From positions 2,604,001 through 2,668,000 of the forward strand of contig CP073750.1 of the NCBI GenBank assembly GCA_024398135.1: a stretch of 64,000 nt of DNA, in the 5' to 3' direction. Numbering within the stretch: position 1 is the stretch's first letter; the number at the start of each line of letters is the position of its first letter. Below the pieces are notes generated by a model. It did not search any database. It saw only the letters and a list, made by a program, of their open reading frames with translations, and was not told the DNA's origin. The stretch comes from a bacterium SCSIO 12643 (lineage in GTDB: Bacteria > Bacteroidota > Bacteroidia > Flavobacteriales_G > Salibacteraceae). The position numbers were made by a program, and so were the translations under genes. This document shows positions 55,803 to 64,000 of this stretch, one piece after another.

Positions 55803-56261
55803 TTATTGCAAATCAATGTTGAGTTGTCGGCCTTCTTGTTCAGCTTTTTTATCCATTTGGGTTCCAACGGCAATCCCAATTCCCAATCCGATGGGTAAGC
55901 CAATTCCTAGAAAAGCCATATTGCCCATACTGGTTCCGAAAGCCACTCCAATTGGAATTCCAAAAGCAGCCATTCCAATTGCTAACCAAATCATTTTGTA
56001 ATGGTTTTTGGGAACTAGTTTCAATTCCTTTTCCAGAAGTTTTACAATCTGGGATTGTTTTTTTTGAATCGTCATTTTAAGACTTTTTCCTGAATCAGAG
56101 GAGTTGTTTATAATCTCTACCTCAGAATTAATGGCTGTAATCACATGCTCGGGTAACTCTTTTGTGTGGAGTATTTGTAGTAGGTTTTGGAGTTTGGTAT
56201 AAGCTTCAAATGAAGAGTCTTCTGAATTGAGGTTTTCTTTACGGAGTTCTGCTAGTTTCAT
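55803..56261 (-). CDS. Membrane protein with Gly-rich hairpin
   Basis: A 152-residue protein. The N-terminal 90 residues are helical and charged (KLLEKELKLVPKNHYKM), followed by two hydrophobic Gly-rich segments (LAIGMAAFGIPIGVAFGTSM and GIGLPIGLGIGIAVGTQMD). Function unknown. A small frame further right (55709-55903) overlaps it and is not favoured. Confidence 0.6.
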   Translation of the reverse strand: MKLAELRKENLNSEDSSFEAYTKLQNLLQILHTKELPEHVITAINSEVEIINNSSDSGKSLKMTIQKKQSQIVKLLEKELKLVPKNHYKMIWLAIGMAAFGIPIGVAFGTSMGNMAFLGIGLPIGLGIGIAVGTQMDKKAEQEGRQLNIDLQ

Positions 56262-56305
56262 TTTATTGGTTTACGGATGAGATCAAAAATAAGCTTTGGG
56301 GTACG

Positions 56306-56833
56306 CTATTTATTAAGAATACCCATATATTCTATCCACGGGCCTACCTCAGATTTATATTGTTTGGCCATGACACGAGATATCTGGGCAATGTGTCCTA
56401 AATCGTGAACCACCCATGAAGATATGAGTTGAGCTAATGTGACTTGACCAAAAGCCGGATGAATCCCAACTCTGGAATAATCACTCCGCTGAATATTTAA
56501 TGATTTTAATTCTTGAAGATTCTGATTCCGAATCGATCGGAACTCATCGATTAAAATTGAAATGGGCCGATTTTGATCTTCATTTTGTTGTGCAAAACGG
56601 TCAAAAGGTTCGAATAATTTGTCTTCGGAATCTCTTAATATGATTTTGATTCGCGTCATCCAATCGGTTTTTTCACCGTAGACTAAATGGCCTGCAATGT
56701 CATACGGACTCCAGGTATTTTCTCCTTCGTTGTGTCTTAACCAATCTTCCGAAATTTGGTTGAGATAAGCATCCAGAATATCCGGTGTTCGTTCTAAAAC
56801 TTCTATGGATTGCCCCAGTGAAAACTTCATCAT
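56306..56833 (-). CDS. DinB-family protein
   Basis: A 175-residue four-helix protein. NTWSPYDIAGHLVYGEKTDW gives the first metal-type histidine, and WVVHDLGHIAQISRVMAKQY the C-terminal pair, as in DinB/YfiT proteins. Substrate unknown. It is the third DinB-related gene of this window (with 35463 and 38568). Confidence 0.85.
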   Translation of the reverse strand: MMKFSLGQSIEVLERTPDILDAYLNQISEDWLRHNEGENTWSPYDIAGHLVYGEKTDWMTRIKIILRDSEDKLFEPFDRFAQQNEDQNRPISILIDEFRSIRNQNLQELKSLNIQRSDYSRVGIHPAFGQVTLAQLISSWVVHDLGHIAQISRVMAKQYKSEVGPWIEYMGILNK

Positions 56834-56904
56834 TTGTACGTGTTTTTATGAATTGTAGTACAAGGTACATCTTTTGGGATTTTTGGGAAAAACATTTGTG
56901 ATGA

Positions 56905-57378
56905 TCAGTTCCAATCGGTGTATAAATGGATCGACAACCAATCACTGTTTTTTTCTGTAGCTTGAAACATTAGAAAATCCCCGCGTGGTGATTTTAACTC
57001 CAGTGTTATTGGGAGAGGTCCGTATATTATACTATCCGGTACTGGTCTATAACCGCTCATATGATAAGTCCAACTCAATCCATTTTCGGCCGAATCAATA
57101 TGGGTGATAAATTGATATTCTCTGTTTTCAAGTAGTTGAGGTAATTCACTTTTAGGAATCTCGAATTGTGTTTTTGCCCAGTCATCTAAATGAATCAAAT
57201 GCGCTGCAAATCCGGGATAGGTGTAAAAGTCAATGTTTTGAGTAGATGAGGGAAGCCAGATACCATGATGGAGCCAGATGGAGACGCGATTATCACCTTT
57301 ATAGATAGTAAAATAAAATATGGTAAATAAGACGAGTAGGAGAGAAGTGACTTTTAATAAAGCTCTGGTTTTTAGCAT
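56905..57378 (-). CDS. Membrane-anchored hypothetical protein
   Basis: A 157-residue protein with one N-terminal TM helix (about 7-27, ALLKVTSLLLVLFTIFYFTI) and a soluble part rich in aromatic residues. No recognised family. It is on the same strand as the DinB gene downstream, with a gap of about 70 bp. Confidence 0.5.
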   Translation of the reverse strand: MLKTRALLKVTSLLLVLFTIFYFTIYKGDNRVSIWLHHGIWLPSSTQNIDFYTYPGFAAHLIHLDDWAKTQFEIPKSELPQLLENREYQFITHIDSAENGLSWTYHMSGYRPVPDSIIYGPLPITLELKSPRGDFLMFQATEKNSDWLSIHLYTDWN

Positions 57379-57439
57379 AAGAAGTTGATTAATAGCTGTA
57401 TTAACTTGAAGTAGGGAAATCTATTGTTTTAGTGGATAT

Positions 57440-57555
57440 GGATTATTTCATGATCCTGGGTCGCTCCGAGTTCCGAATAAAAAGCTGGCAATTTTCAATT
57501 GCGGTGCTTTTTTGTGGTTTTATGCCTCATTCAACTAAAGTTGGTTTGGTATAAA
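57440..57555. repeat. 115-bp direct repeat, copy 1
   Basis: From GGATTATTTCATGATCC to GGTATAAA, nearly identical to 57600-57714. It contains a nested hairpin GCAATT/AATTGC within AAAAAGC/GCTTTTTT that looks like a terminator. Confidence 0.8.
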
Positions 57556-57599
57556 GGTCAAATAGAGGTTTTTAATTTTATATGTGTTGATTGAGAATA

Positions 57600-57714
57600 G
57601 GATTATTTCATGATCCTGGGTTGCCCCGAATTCCGAATAAAAAGCTGGCAATTTTCAATTGCTGTGCCTTTTGTGATTTTATGCCTCATTCAACTAAAGT
57701 TGATTCGGTATAAA
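57600..57714. repeat. 115-bp direct repeat, copy 2
   Basis: Second copy at a 160-bp period, with about ten base changes. Its terminator-like stem is weakened (GCCTTTT for GCTTTTTT). It stands close before two tRNA genes. Confidence 0.8.
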
Positions 57715-57717
57715 ACA

Positions 57718-57752
57718 CAAAAAGCCTACTGCTATGCAGTAAGCTTTTTATT
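57718..57752. terminator. Intrinsic terminator behind tRNA-Arg
   Basis: AAAAAGCCTACTGC pairs with GCAGTAAGCTTTTT (one mismatch). It lies just past the 3' end of the minus-strand tRNA-Arg gene and can work in both directions. Confidence 0.8.
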
Positions 57753-57757
57753 CTTAG

Positions 57758-57831
57758 TGATCGCGCCAGGATTCGAACCTGGGACCGTCTGCTTAGAAGG
57801 CAGATGCTCTATCCAGCTGAGCTACGCGACC
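57758..57831 (-). tRNA. tRNA-Arg(UCU)
   Basis: Minus strand: acceptor GGTCGCG/CGCGATC; D-arm AGCTCAGCTGGATAGAGC; anticodon stem TCTGC/GCAGA with loop CTTCTAA gives UCU; T-arm CCAGG TTCGAAT CCTGG. An ordinary, full-length gene, unlike those of the array. Confidence 0.95.
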
Positions 57832-57852
57832 ATACCGACCTGTTATGCGGTC

Positions 57853-57885
57853 AAAAAAAAAGTCAACAAACGTTGACCTTTTTGT
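57853..57885. terminator. Hairpin between tRNA-Pro and tRNA-Arg
   Basis: GTCAAC/GTTGAC stem with a 4-nt loop flanked by A- and T-runs between the two tRNA genes. It may end the tRNA-Pro transcript. Confidence 0.6.
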
Positions 57886-57959
57886 CGGGGTGGCAGGATT
57901 CGAACCTGCGACCTCCTCGTCCCAAACGAGGCGCGATAACCGGGCTACGCTACACCCCG
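57885..57959 (-). tRNA. tRNA-Pro(UGG)
   Basis: Minus strand: acceptor CGGGGTG/CACCCCG; anticodon stem CCTCG/CGAGG with loop TTTGGGA gives UGG; T-arm GCAGG TTCGAAT CCTGC. Ordinary gene; the UGG tRNA-Pro copies of the array are therefore additional. Confidence 0.95.
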
Positions 57960-58152
57960 AAGTAAAGTCACAATTGACGTTGATTCTAACATGCTAACCC
58001 GTATTAGCACTCATCAATTTGTCATGTGAAGAACTTTGTTCCCTTAAGGGAGCGCAAATGTATGCTTTTGGTTTAATATGACAAGCGTTTAAATAAAAAA
58101 AGTTGATTTTTTTATTCGATTTTTTATCTGGTTAAAGTCGCTGATCAAAAGA

Positions 58153-58653
58153 CTATTCTATGGTATAAGCTGTGCATGCATTTCCAACAATTTGAACTGG
58201 TGTAGGTTGGCTCGTGAAAAGTGTGTCAAAAATAACAGAAGACAATTGTCTGATTTCCCAAAATTGTAAAGTGTAAAAACCTGCAGATTGATCGGTGAAT
58301 TTAAGATGCGCACATGCTGTATTACAATCCGGAAATTTCTGTTGACATTGTTGGTTGAGATTTCCGATGAACTGACCGTTGATTTCCAGAGTCAAATAAG
58401 TACTTCCTCCAACTAAGCTTCTGGTGGTAATAAAATGAAGTCCACCATTATAAATACAACTACCATCATCCGTTAATGCTTCAGGATCGTAGTTGAGTGC
58501 ATCAGGGTCAGTGCAACCCTTATATTCACAAGAACCATCATCCTTTTCGGCTTCATAGCTGAAATTTGAAGCCTTGGGATCTGTGCATCCTTTTGGCTTA
58601 CATGATGAAAAAGTGATTACTAAACTTAGAATAATATATAATGTAACTTTCAT
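58153..58653 (-). CDS. Lipoprotein with CTDPxAxNY-type Cys repeats
   Basis: About 166 residues from the ATG at 58653, with lipobox SFSSC. Two tandem copies of a motif (CTDPKASNFSYEAEKDDGSC and CTDPDALNYDPEALTDDGSC) follow the signal. Such repeats occur in surface proteins of marine bacteria and bind Ca in related folds. The C-terminal part is beta-like with a further Cys pair (FPDCNTAC). Function unknown. Confidence 0.75.
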   Translation of the reverse strand: MKVTLYIILSLVITFSSCKPKGCTDPKASNFSYEAEKDDGSCEYKGCTDPDALNYDPEALTDDGSCIYNGGLHFITTRSLVGGSTYLTLEINGQFIGNLNQQCQQKFPDCNTACAHLKFTDQSAGFYTLQFWEIRQLSSVIFDTLFTSQPTPVQIVGNACTAYTIE

Positions 58654-58779
58654 TCCGATAGATAAAATGAAGTGTTTAAACACTGTTAACGAATTTAACG
58701 GATTATTTATGGAATCTCAAATAATCTTTGGGAATGGAGTCCGTTCAAATATTATCTTCGCATACGAACATCGTATCCC

Positions 58780-59703
58780 ATGTCAGATTTAATCAGTAAA
58801 CAAAATATTCGTGAATTTTCAAAACTAGAGTGGTTTGCACGTCAAGCTGTGGAAGGATTTATCACTGGATTACATAAAAGTCCGTTTCACGGTTTTTCGG
58901 TGGAGTTTGCTGAGCACCGACATTATAATCCGGGTGATTCTACACGACACATTGATTGGAAATTGTACGCCCGAACGGATAAGCATTTTGTGAAACGTTA
59001 TGAGGAAGAAACCAATCTGAGATGTCAGATTATCATTGACCATTCTACCTCAATGTATTTTCCGGAGAATAAAGTCAATGGGGAGAATAAAATGAGTTTT
59101 TCTGTACACGCAGCCGCAGCATTGATGCATTTGTTTAGTAGTCAGAGAGATGCCGTTGGGTTAAGTTTGTTTTCTGACCAGGTGGATACACATATTCCTC
59201 CTAAACTGAGTATGTCTCATATGAGTAGAGTATACCATCAGTTGGAATTGTTATTGGATGAAAAACCGAATCAAACCAAAACCAACGTTGCCAGTGCTTT
59301 ACATGAAATCGCAGATCGTATTCACCAGCGTTCGCTGATTATATTGTTTAGTGATATGTTGGATGGGGTAGGGACGGACTTACAGCCATTATTTAATGCG
59401 TTGCAACATCTGAAGTATAATAAGCATGAAGTCGTGGTATTCCACGTAACAGATCGCTCTAAAGAGATTGATTTCAATTACGAAAACCGCCCTTATTCAT
59501 TTATAGATATGGAAACAGGTGATGAGGTAAAATTAAATCCTTCTCAGATTCGTGAGCATTATCAAAACAGTGCGAAAGCACATGAGCAAGAAGTGAAACT
59601 CAAGTGTACGCAATATGGAATTGACTTTGTAAAATCAGATATTGCAGATGGGTATGATCAAATACTTCGTGCGTATTTAGCTAAACGAAATAGAATCAAA
59701 TAA
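58780..59703 (+). CDS. DUF58 protein
   Basis: A 307-residue protein with the DUF58 signature HRHYNPGDSTRHIDWKLYAR and a vWA-like domain (CQIIIDHSTSMYF). DUF58 proteins are usually encoded with MoxR-type AAA ATPases and act as chaperone partners; no such ATPase gene is next to it here. It ends one base before the convergent OmpR-type gene. Confidence 0.9.
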   Translation: MSDLISKQNIREFSKLEWFARQAVEGFITGLHKSPFHGFSVEFAEHRHYNPGDSTRHIDWKLYARTDKHFVKRYEEETNLRCQIIIDHSTSMYFPENKVNGENKMSFSVHAAAALMHLFSSQRDAVGLSLFSDQVDTHIPPKLSMSHMSRVYHQLELLLDEKPNQTKTNVASALHEIADRIHQRSLIILFSDMLDGVGTDLQPLFNALQHLKYNKHEVVVFHVTDRSKEIDFNYENRPYSFIDMETGDEVKLNPSQIREHYQNSAKAHEQEVKLKCTQYGIDFVKSDIADGYDQILRAYLAKRNRIK

Positions 59704-60408
59704 CTACTCGTTTACTTCCAGTTTAAATCCAACCCCGTGAACATTACTAATGTTAATTTGAGGGTCTTCAGTTAAGTATTTTCTCAGTTTGGTGATAAAC
59801 ACGTCCATACTACGCCCCAGGAAGTAATCATCGCTCCCCCAAATGATTCTTAAAATAGAGTTACGTTGTAAAACTTCTCCTTTGTGAATACATAGCAAAC
59901 GGAGCAATGCAGCCTCTTTTTTAGTTAACTTCCGTTCGTTGTTTTGGAAACTTAAAATTTGATCCGGATAATTGAATGTGTACTGACCTAAGGTGTAAAC
60001 ATCTTTTTGATGAGTTTCATTTTGAACTTTATTGATCCGATTCAATAAGTTCTTAATTCTTAAGTCTAGCTCATCAATAGAGAAGGGTTTGGTGATATAA
60101 TCATCTACACCAATAGTCAAACCTTCAATTTTATCTTCTTCTTGCGAACGTGCGGTTAAGAAGAAAATGGGCACTTCTTCATTGATTGTTTTAATTTCTT
60201 TAGCCAAAGTGAAACCATCCTTTTTAGGCATCATCACATCAATTAAACAGATATTGAATTTTGATGCATGAAATAATTCATATCCTTCAACTCCATCCTT
60301 GGCCCAGACGACATGATAGCCTTTGTCTTCAAGTCCTTCTTGAGTTACAAAACCTAAATTTTCATCGTCTTCTACAAGTAATATGGATATATCTGCATTA
60401 AAATTCAT
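59704..60408 (-). CDS. OmpR-family response regulator
   Basis: A 234-residue regulator. Receiver: VEDDEN at 12-17, phosphoacceptor Asp57 (CLIDVMMPKKDG), Thr/Ala FFLTARS, Lys YITKPF. The winged-HTH output domain has TKKEAALLRLLCIHKGEVLQ and SMDVFITKLRKYL. It is translationally coupled to the kinase gene (TAATG overlap) and is its partner. Confidence 0.94.
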   Translation of the reverse strand: MNFNADISILLVEDDENLGFVTQEGLEDKGYHVVWAKDGVEGYELFHASKFNICLIDVMMPKKDGFTLAKEIKTINEEVPIFFLTARSQEEDKIEGLTIGVDDYITKPFSIDELDLRIKNLLNRINKVQNETHQKDVYTLGQYTFNYPDQILSFQNNERKLTKKEAALLRLLCIHKGEVLQRNSILRIIWGSDDYFLGRSMDVFITKLRKYLTEDPQINISNVHGVGFKLEVNE

Positions 60409-61676
60409 TATTGAACAAGTTTAAATGTGAGTACAAAAGTAGAGCCTTCCCCAGGTTGGCTTTTGAGTTTTATTTTACCGTGATGTTTGTGGACCAAAAG
60501 GTACACGTAATTTAAGCCAATACCAAATCCTTTCACATCATGAAGGTTACCGGTTGGCACCCGATAAAATTTTTCGAATATATATGGTTGATATTCAGAA
60601 TCAATCCCCAGCCCCTTATCAGAAATGGAAATAGATATTTCTTCTGCCGTACTTTGAGTAGCTATTGAAATGTTTAACTCATCCGGGGAGTATTTAATTG
60701 CGTTATCGATCAAATTACTGAAAATATTCTTCAAATGTTCCTCATCTCCCAAAATCATATCGTTCGCAGCATCAAATTGCGTCTGAATAATTCCGGATTT
60801 AGATTCGATGTTCACTTTAAATACCTCAATGATACGTTGCAAAACTTCATGAATATGAAGAGGCTGGTTCTTGATATTGACCTTTTCTTTTTCAATAGTA
60901 GCGGCTTGGAGAATGCGTTCTACCTGTTCTTTCAAACGTTGATTCTCAGATTGAATGATGCTAACATACTTGGCCAGTTTATCTGGTTTTTCACAAATGT
61001 TGTCTTTGGCCAGAGCATTTACTGAAATAGAAATCGTAGAGATAGGTGTTTTAAATTCATGGGTCATATTATTAATGAAATCGGTTTTCATATCACTCAC
61101 CCTACGCTGCTTGAGCATTTGTGAAATAATAAACCCAAAAAACAAAATGACCACAATCAGAATAATGGATGAGTAAATCCAGAATTCCATATGATAGAAG
61201 ATTCCACTTGAATGCCCAGGGAAATAGACACTAAAATAGTGTCCCTGATCTTTATTCCATTTGAGATTTGGAATGGGGTCTTTTTTCTTTTTGGAATCAA
61301 ACTTTACGTTTTGACAATAGACCACGGAATCTGAGAAACAATCATAGATGTTGAAAATAAAATCCTCGTTAATCGAAGCTTGTTTAAATTCAATTTCTAA
61401 TAAGGACTCAATCAAATATGGATCTGAAATGTAGTGAATCTTCACTACGTAAAAGTTCGGTTTTTTCTGATCAATAGGATTGAGCGTAATAGAGCTATCC
61501 CCAGAAGCTTTTTTAAGATTGTCCAAGGTACGTAGCAATGATTGCGTGACATTGTAAGAGAATTGCTTTTCCTCTAATTCATAGGCTTTTTTGACCCAGG
61601 AAACCTGAGTAATCACCAAAGCAATGAGCAGCAGAGTTGCTAAAACAATGATATTTCGAATGAAATTCCTTTTCAT
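60408..61676 (-). CDS. HisKA sensor histidine kinase
   Basis: A 422-residue kinase: TM helices at about 7-26 and 165-187 enclose a periplasmic sensor of about 135 residues. The HisKA motif is FINNMTHEFKTPISTIS with His206. The ATPase domain reads NLIDNAIKYSPDE, ISDKGLGID and KGFGIGLNYV. Signal unknown. Confidence 0.92.
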   Translation of the reverse strand: MKRNFIRNIIVLATLLLIALVITQVSWVKKAYELEEKQFSYNVTQSLLRTLDNLKKASGDSSITLNPIDQKKPNFYVVKIHYISDPYLIESLLEIEFKQASINEDFIFNIYDCFSDSVVYCQNVKFDSKKKKDPIPNLKWNKDQGHYFSVYFPGHSSGIFYHMEFWIYSSIILIVVILFFGFIISQMLKQRRVSDMKTDFINNMTHEFKTPISTISISVNALAKDNICEKPDKLAKYVSIIQSENQRLKEQVERILQAATIEKEKVNIKNQPLHIHEVLQRIIEVFKVNIESKSGIIQTQFDAANDMILGDEEHLKNIFSNLIDNAIKYSPDELNISIATQSTAEEISISISDKGLGIDSEYQPYIFEKFYRVPTGNLHDVKGFGIGLNYVYLLVHKHHGKIKLKSQPGEGSTFVLTFKLVQ

Positions 61677-61722
61677 TAAATAAAAATGGAATCTCGAAAA
61701 TAGGGAAACGAAAGACTTTACC

Positions 61723-62244
61723 CTACTTATTTACAAATTTTGGGAAAAATTTAGTAATTCCGGCAAAGATTAATGCGTAAAAAAGAGATAGGAATGTCAA
61801 AAATGCGGTAGTTATGATCGACCAGTTTCCCGGAACATAGATCAATTCAGCCATAGCACCGAAGTTCTCAATGGCAGCATCAATGGTTTCTTGCGATTCG
61901 TTATTTGCTGTAAGGGATTCCATAATTTCATAGCGTCTTTCTTCTACGAAGACTTCTAAAAAGTGAGGATGAATCAACTTGTAGAAAACATAAGTCAAGA
62001 TGCCCGTTCCGAAAGCAAAATAAGCACCACCTTGAGCGGCTCCTTTAAAGTCCATGACAAAATCAAAAGTCTCATCTGAATTATGTCTTTGGGAATACAT
62101 GTTGTAGTATACCGAAACTATTGTTAATAGAGACAAATAAGACCAGGTATAACTCCAGTCAATTCCAAGAGATTCCAGTGATAATCTACAGATAAAGGCG
62201 ATAAGAATAAACCCTAAAAGTGTATAATGATTACTTTTTGTCAT
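61723..62244 (-). CDS. DUF4199 membrane protein
   Basis: A 173-residue protein with four hydrophobic segments. The motif DFKGAAQGGAYFAFGTGILT and the later YVPGNWSIITTAFLTFLSLF are typical of DUF4199 in Bacteroidota. Function unknown. Confidence 0.85.
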   Translation of the reverse strand: MTKSNHYTLLGFILIAFICRLSLESLGIDWSYTWSYLSLLTIVSVYYNMYSQRHNSDETFDFVMDFKGAAQGGAYFAFGTGILTYVFYKLIHPHFLEVFVEERRYEIMESLTANNESQETIDAAIENFGAMAELIYVPGNWSIITTAFLTFLSLFYALIFAGITKFFPKFVNK

Positions 62245-62343
62245 GGCGCAATATTAGCGAATTTTGAAAGATTGAGAGTCTTTTTTCTGGTGATATTAGA
62301 CTTGCTGTTTTATTGAATCAGATTGACGTATTACCTTTAAAAT

Positions 62344-62359
62344 TAGGGGTATTCCCCTA
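62344..62359. promoter_or_regulatory. Hairpin/palindrome next to a Bacteroidota-type promoter
   Basis: TAGGGG and CCCCTA flank a 4-base centre, immediately before TAATCTTTG (62363-62371), a -7-like element for the small gene at 62411. It may be a regulator-binding site. Confidence 0.4.
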
Positions 62360-62410
62360 TTGTAATCTTTGACCAAACACTGTTTATTTGTTTTGTAATT
62401 CAATCAATGA

Positions 62411-62602
62411 ATGAAACCTGTTATACGAAATATCACATCTAAACAACTTTTTAGCTTTTTGATCCTGGTCATGTTAGCCGGATTTGTGATTCAATACATC
62501 AGTTCTGTTATTGAAATCAACAATCAAACTTTGTTTATGGATATCACTCTTGGAGTATTGGCTTTTTTTGCTGGAGTGAAATTTGTGAGTGAACAGTTTT
62601 AG
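62411..62602 (+). CDS. Small membrane protein, two TM helices
   Basis: A 63-residue protein with two hydrophobic segments (about 14-32 and 43-57). No family recognised. A promoter-like TAATCTTTG lies 40 bp upstream. Its end overlaps the convergent lipoprotein gene by 4 bp. Confidence 0.55.
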   Translation: MKPVIRNITSKQLFSFLILVMLAGFVIQYISSVIEINNQTLFMDITLGVLAFFAGVKFVSEQF

Positions 62603-63099
62603 TACTTATAAACTAATTGTTCTTCCCACCCTGATAGATTTATACGAAGTTCTTTAGTATCCGGAGTTTGCAATGATTTTAAATCAAAACGTAGGTTCTG
62701 TGTCACAATTGAACGACAACGGTCGTCATTACCATTGTGATGTAATGTCAATTGAATTTGTTTTCCTATTTCTCCTTCGGAATACGCATTGTTAAATAGC
62801 ATTTCAAATTGATGCTCGCGACATCCACCTCCATAGGTCAAAGTCAGCCAAAGTTGCCCATCTTCAATAGTGGCCTTTTGAACCTGATAAGGATCACCAA
62901 TATTTTTCATGTCATTGCTTTCGTCAATTTTGATGGGTAACAATGAGGTGATTTTTCTAGGTTCGTCCACGGTGAGTTCCTGATCTTCCTTTGGAGTACT
63001 TTGTGGACCGTCCGCTGTAGTATTATCTATTGTAGACTGCTTTGCTTTGCATCCAACGAAAACTAAAAGGAGCAGAGCGATATATATAGTTTTTTGCAT
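62599..63099 (-). CDS. Hypothetical lipoprotein
   Basis: A 166-residue protein with lipobox VFVGC. The mature part has a polar linker rich in Asp, Pro and Thr, then a beta domain (LWLTLTYGGGCREHQFEMLF) in which Cys pairs at GGGC and RCRS may form a disulfide. Family not recognised. It follows uvrB by 11 bp. Confidence 0.6.
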   Translation of the reverse strand: MQKTIYIALLLLVFVGCKAKQSTIDNTTADGPQSTPKEDQELTVDEPRKITSLLPIKIDESNDMKNIGDPYQVQKATIEDGQLWLTLTYGGGCREHQFEMLFNNAYSEGEIGKQIQLTLHHNGNDDRCRSIVTQNLRFDLKSLQTPDTKELRINLSGWEEQLVYKY

Positions 63100-63110
63100 G
63101 GTTTCAGATT

Positions 63111-64000
63111 TTAAGAATTCATATCATTAAGAAGTTCCTGATATTGCTTCATCTCATCACGAAGTCTGGCTGCTTCGATAAAATCAAGTGCTTTAGAAGC
63201 TTTAAGCATTTTACTTTTTGTGGTAGCAATCGCTTTCTCTAACTGGGAATGTGTCATGTATTTTACCACCGGATCAGCCGCCACGGAAACATTTTCATTT
63301 TCTACATAAGCATCTGATGTTCCCGGGTTGAAACTAGCTACGGCTGTTTGCCCCATAATAGTTTCTGTAGAACGTTTGATTTGTTTAGGGGTGATGCCGT
63401 GTTTCTCATTATACGCCAATTGTTTTGCACGTCTGTGATTCGTAGTATCAATGGTACGTTGCATAGAACCAGTTATCTTATCTGCGTACATGATTACTTT
63501 ACCATTCACATTACGTGCAGCACGTCCTGCGGTTTGCGTCATAGAGGTTTCGGATCTTAAGAAACCTTCTTTATCTGCATCCAGAATAGCGACTAATCCA
63601 ACCTCTGGCAAATCGAGACCTTCTCTAAGAAGGTTAATTCCAACCAAAACATCAAACTTACCCAATCTTAGATCTCTAAGTATTTCAACACGTTCCAACG
63701 TATCTACTTCAGAATGAATGTAACGGCACTTCACGCCATTTTTGATCAAATATTTAGAGAGTTCCTCACTCATTCTTTTGGTCAATGTAGTCACCAGTAC
63801 ACGTTCATCAATTTCGGCTCTTTGACGAATTTCCTCCAACAGATCATCCACCTGAGTGGCGACCGGACGGATTTCAATGATCGGATCGACTAATCCCGTT
63901 GGGCGAATGACCTGTTCTACAAATACCCCACCTGTTTTTTGTAATTCATAATCCGCGGGTGTCGCACTGACATAGATAGTTTGTCTTTGTATTCCCTCGA
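63111..64000 (-). CDS. uvrB: Excinuclease ABC subunit B, N-terminal part outside window
   Basis: DNA repair helicase-like subunit that loads damaged DNA for UvrC incision. The frame is open from the right edge to a stop at 63111, about 296 residues. It begins inside the helicase core ([32 protein letters not shown]), runs through motifs V and VI ([35 protein letters not shown]) and ends in the UVR domain ([20 protein letters not shown]) that binds UvrC. A shorter frame from 63851 starts at an internal GTG and is not the gene start. Confidence 0.95.
   Translation of the reverse strand, partial: EGIQRQTIYVSATPADYELQKTGGVFVEQVIRPTGLVDPIIEIRPVATQVDDLLEEIRQRAEIDERVLVTTLTKRMSEELSKYLIKNGVKCRYIHSEVDTLERVEILRDLRLGKFDVLVGINLLREGLDLPEVGLVAILDADKEGFLRSETSMTQTAGRAARNVNGKVIMYADKITGSMQRTIDTTNHRRAKQLAYNEKHGITPKQIKRSTETIMGQTAVASFNPGTSDAYVENENVSVAADPVVKYMTHSQLEKAIATTKSKMLKASKALDFIEAARLRDEMKQYQELLNDMNS

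Noticed and set aside
55709-55903. Small minus-strand gene
   Set aside because: It overlaps the better-supported membrane protein gene at 55803 in another frame and has no recognisable feature.
57440-57480. tRNA with anticodon arm GGATT ATTTCAT GATCC
   Set aside because: The 17-nt hairpin looks like an anticodon arm, but no D-arm, T-arm or acceptor stem can be formed around it.
57610-57876. Protein-coding gene on the plus strand
   Set aside because: The open frame runs through a direct repeat, a terminator and the reverse of a tRNA gene.
63111-63851. Complete small helicase-like gene starting at 63851
   Set aside because: The frame continues upstream to the window edge with clear UvrB sequence, so the GTG at 63851 is internal.

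Overview
The window is one stretch of an AT-rich Bacteroidota chromosome, probably a marine Flavobacteriales-type organism. This rests on a secreted protein ending in a type IX secretion (Por) sorting domain, promoters of the Bacteroidota TTTG / TAnnTTTG kind, few Shine-Dalgarno sequences, and families such as DUF4199, DUF2490, DUF5362 and monomeric isocitrate dehydrogenase. The species call is inference. No transposase, integrase, rRNA or CRISPR array was seen.

Layout. 1-12.2 kb: metabolic, DNA-processing and secreted genes (icd cut by the left edge, topB, an SGNH/PKD/T9SS esterase-like protein, a biotin carrier protein, an M1 peptidase, a HAD hydrolase). 12.5-21.5 kb: a minus-strand cluster of a GT2 synthase, a zinc-ribbon/GGDEF-like protein, an HlyD-type adaptor, a TolC-type protein fused to a TIM-barrel-like domain, a LytTR regulator and a TPR histidine kinase. 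It looks like a regulated polysaccharide synthesis and export system. 21.9-31.2 kb: a NarL-type two-component pair, RNA enzymes (pseudouridine synthase, DEAD-type helicase) and two TPR proteins. 31.2-33.2 kb: an RNA end-healing and ligation operon (HD-Pnk plus RNA ligase). 33.2-39.5 kb: small membrane, DinB-like, Crp/Fnr and protease genes.

39.5-44.4 kb is the most unusual part. A WYL regulator is divergent from two overlapping RlaP/YcgL-type nucleotidyltransferases. These are followed by a short transcription unit with a 39-codon leader ORF and a terminator, then directly by a dense array of reduced or interrupted tRNA genes (Ser, Ser, Pro, Tyr, Pro, Gln, Leu, His, Phe-like, Arg and one interrupted gene). 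The leader peptide is rich in the amino acids whose tRNAs lie in the array, and its 3' end can pair with the 5' arm of the terminator, as in ribosome-mediated attenuation. A 21-bp palindrome in the WYL/RlaP promoter region recurs inside the array. With the nearby HD-Pnk and RNA ligase, the simplest reading is a tRNA-damage sensing, repair and replacement system.

44.5-48.1 kb: an AidA/PixA-like protein and a four-gene two-component operon. 48.2-57.4 kb: mostly stand-alone enzymes (GNAT, serine beta-lactamase-like hydrolase, aldehyde dehydrogenase, VOC, DinB) and small membrane proteins. 57.4-58 kb: a 115-bp direct repeat and two ordinary tRNA genes. 58.1-64 kb: a DUF58 protein, an OmpR-type two-component system, small envelope proteins, and uvrB cut by the right edge.
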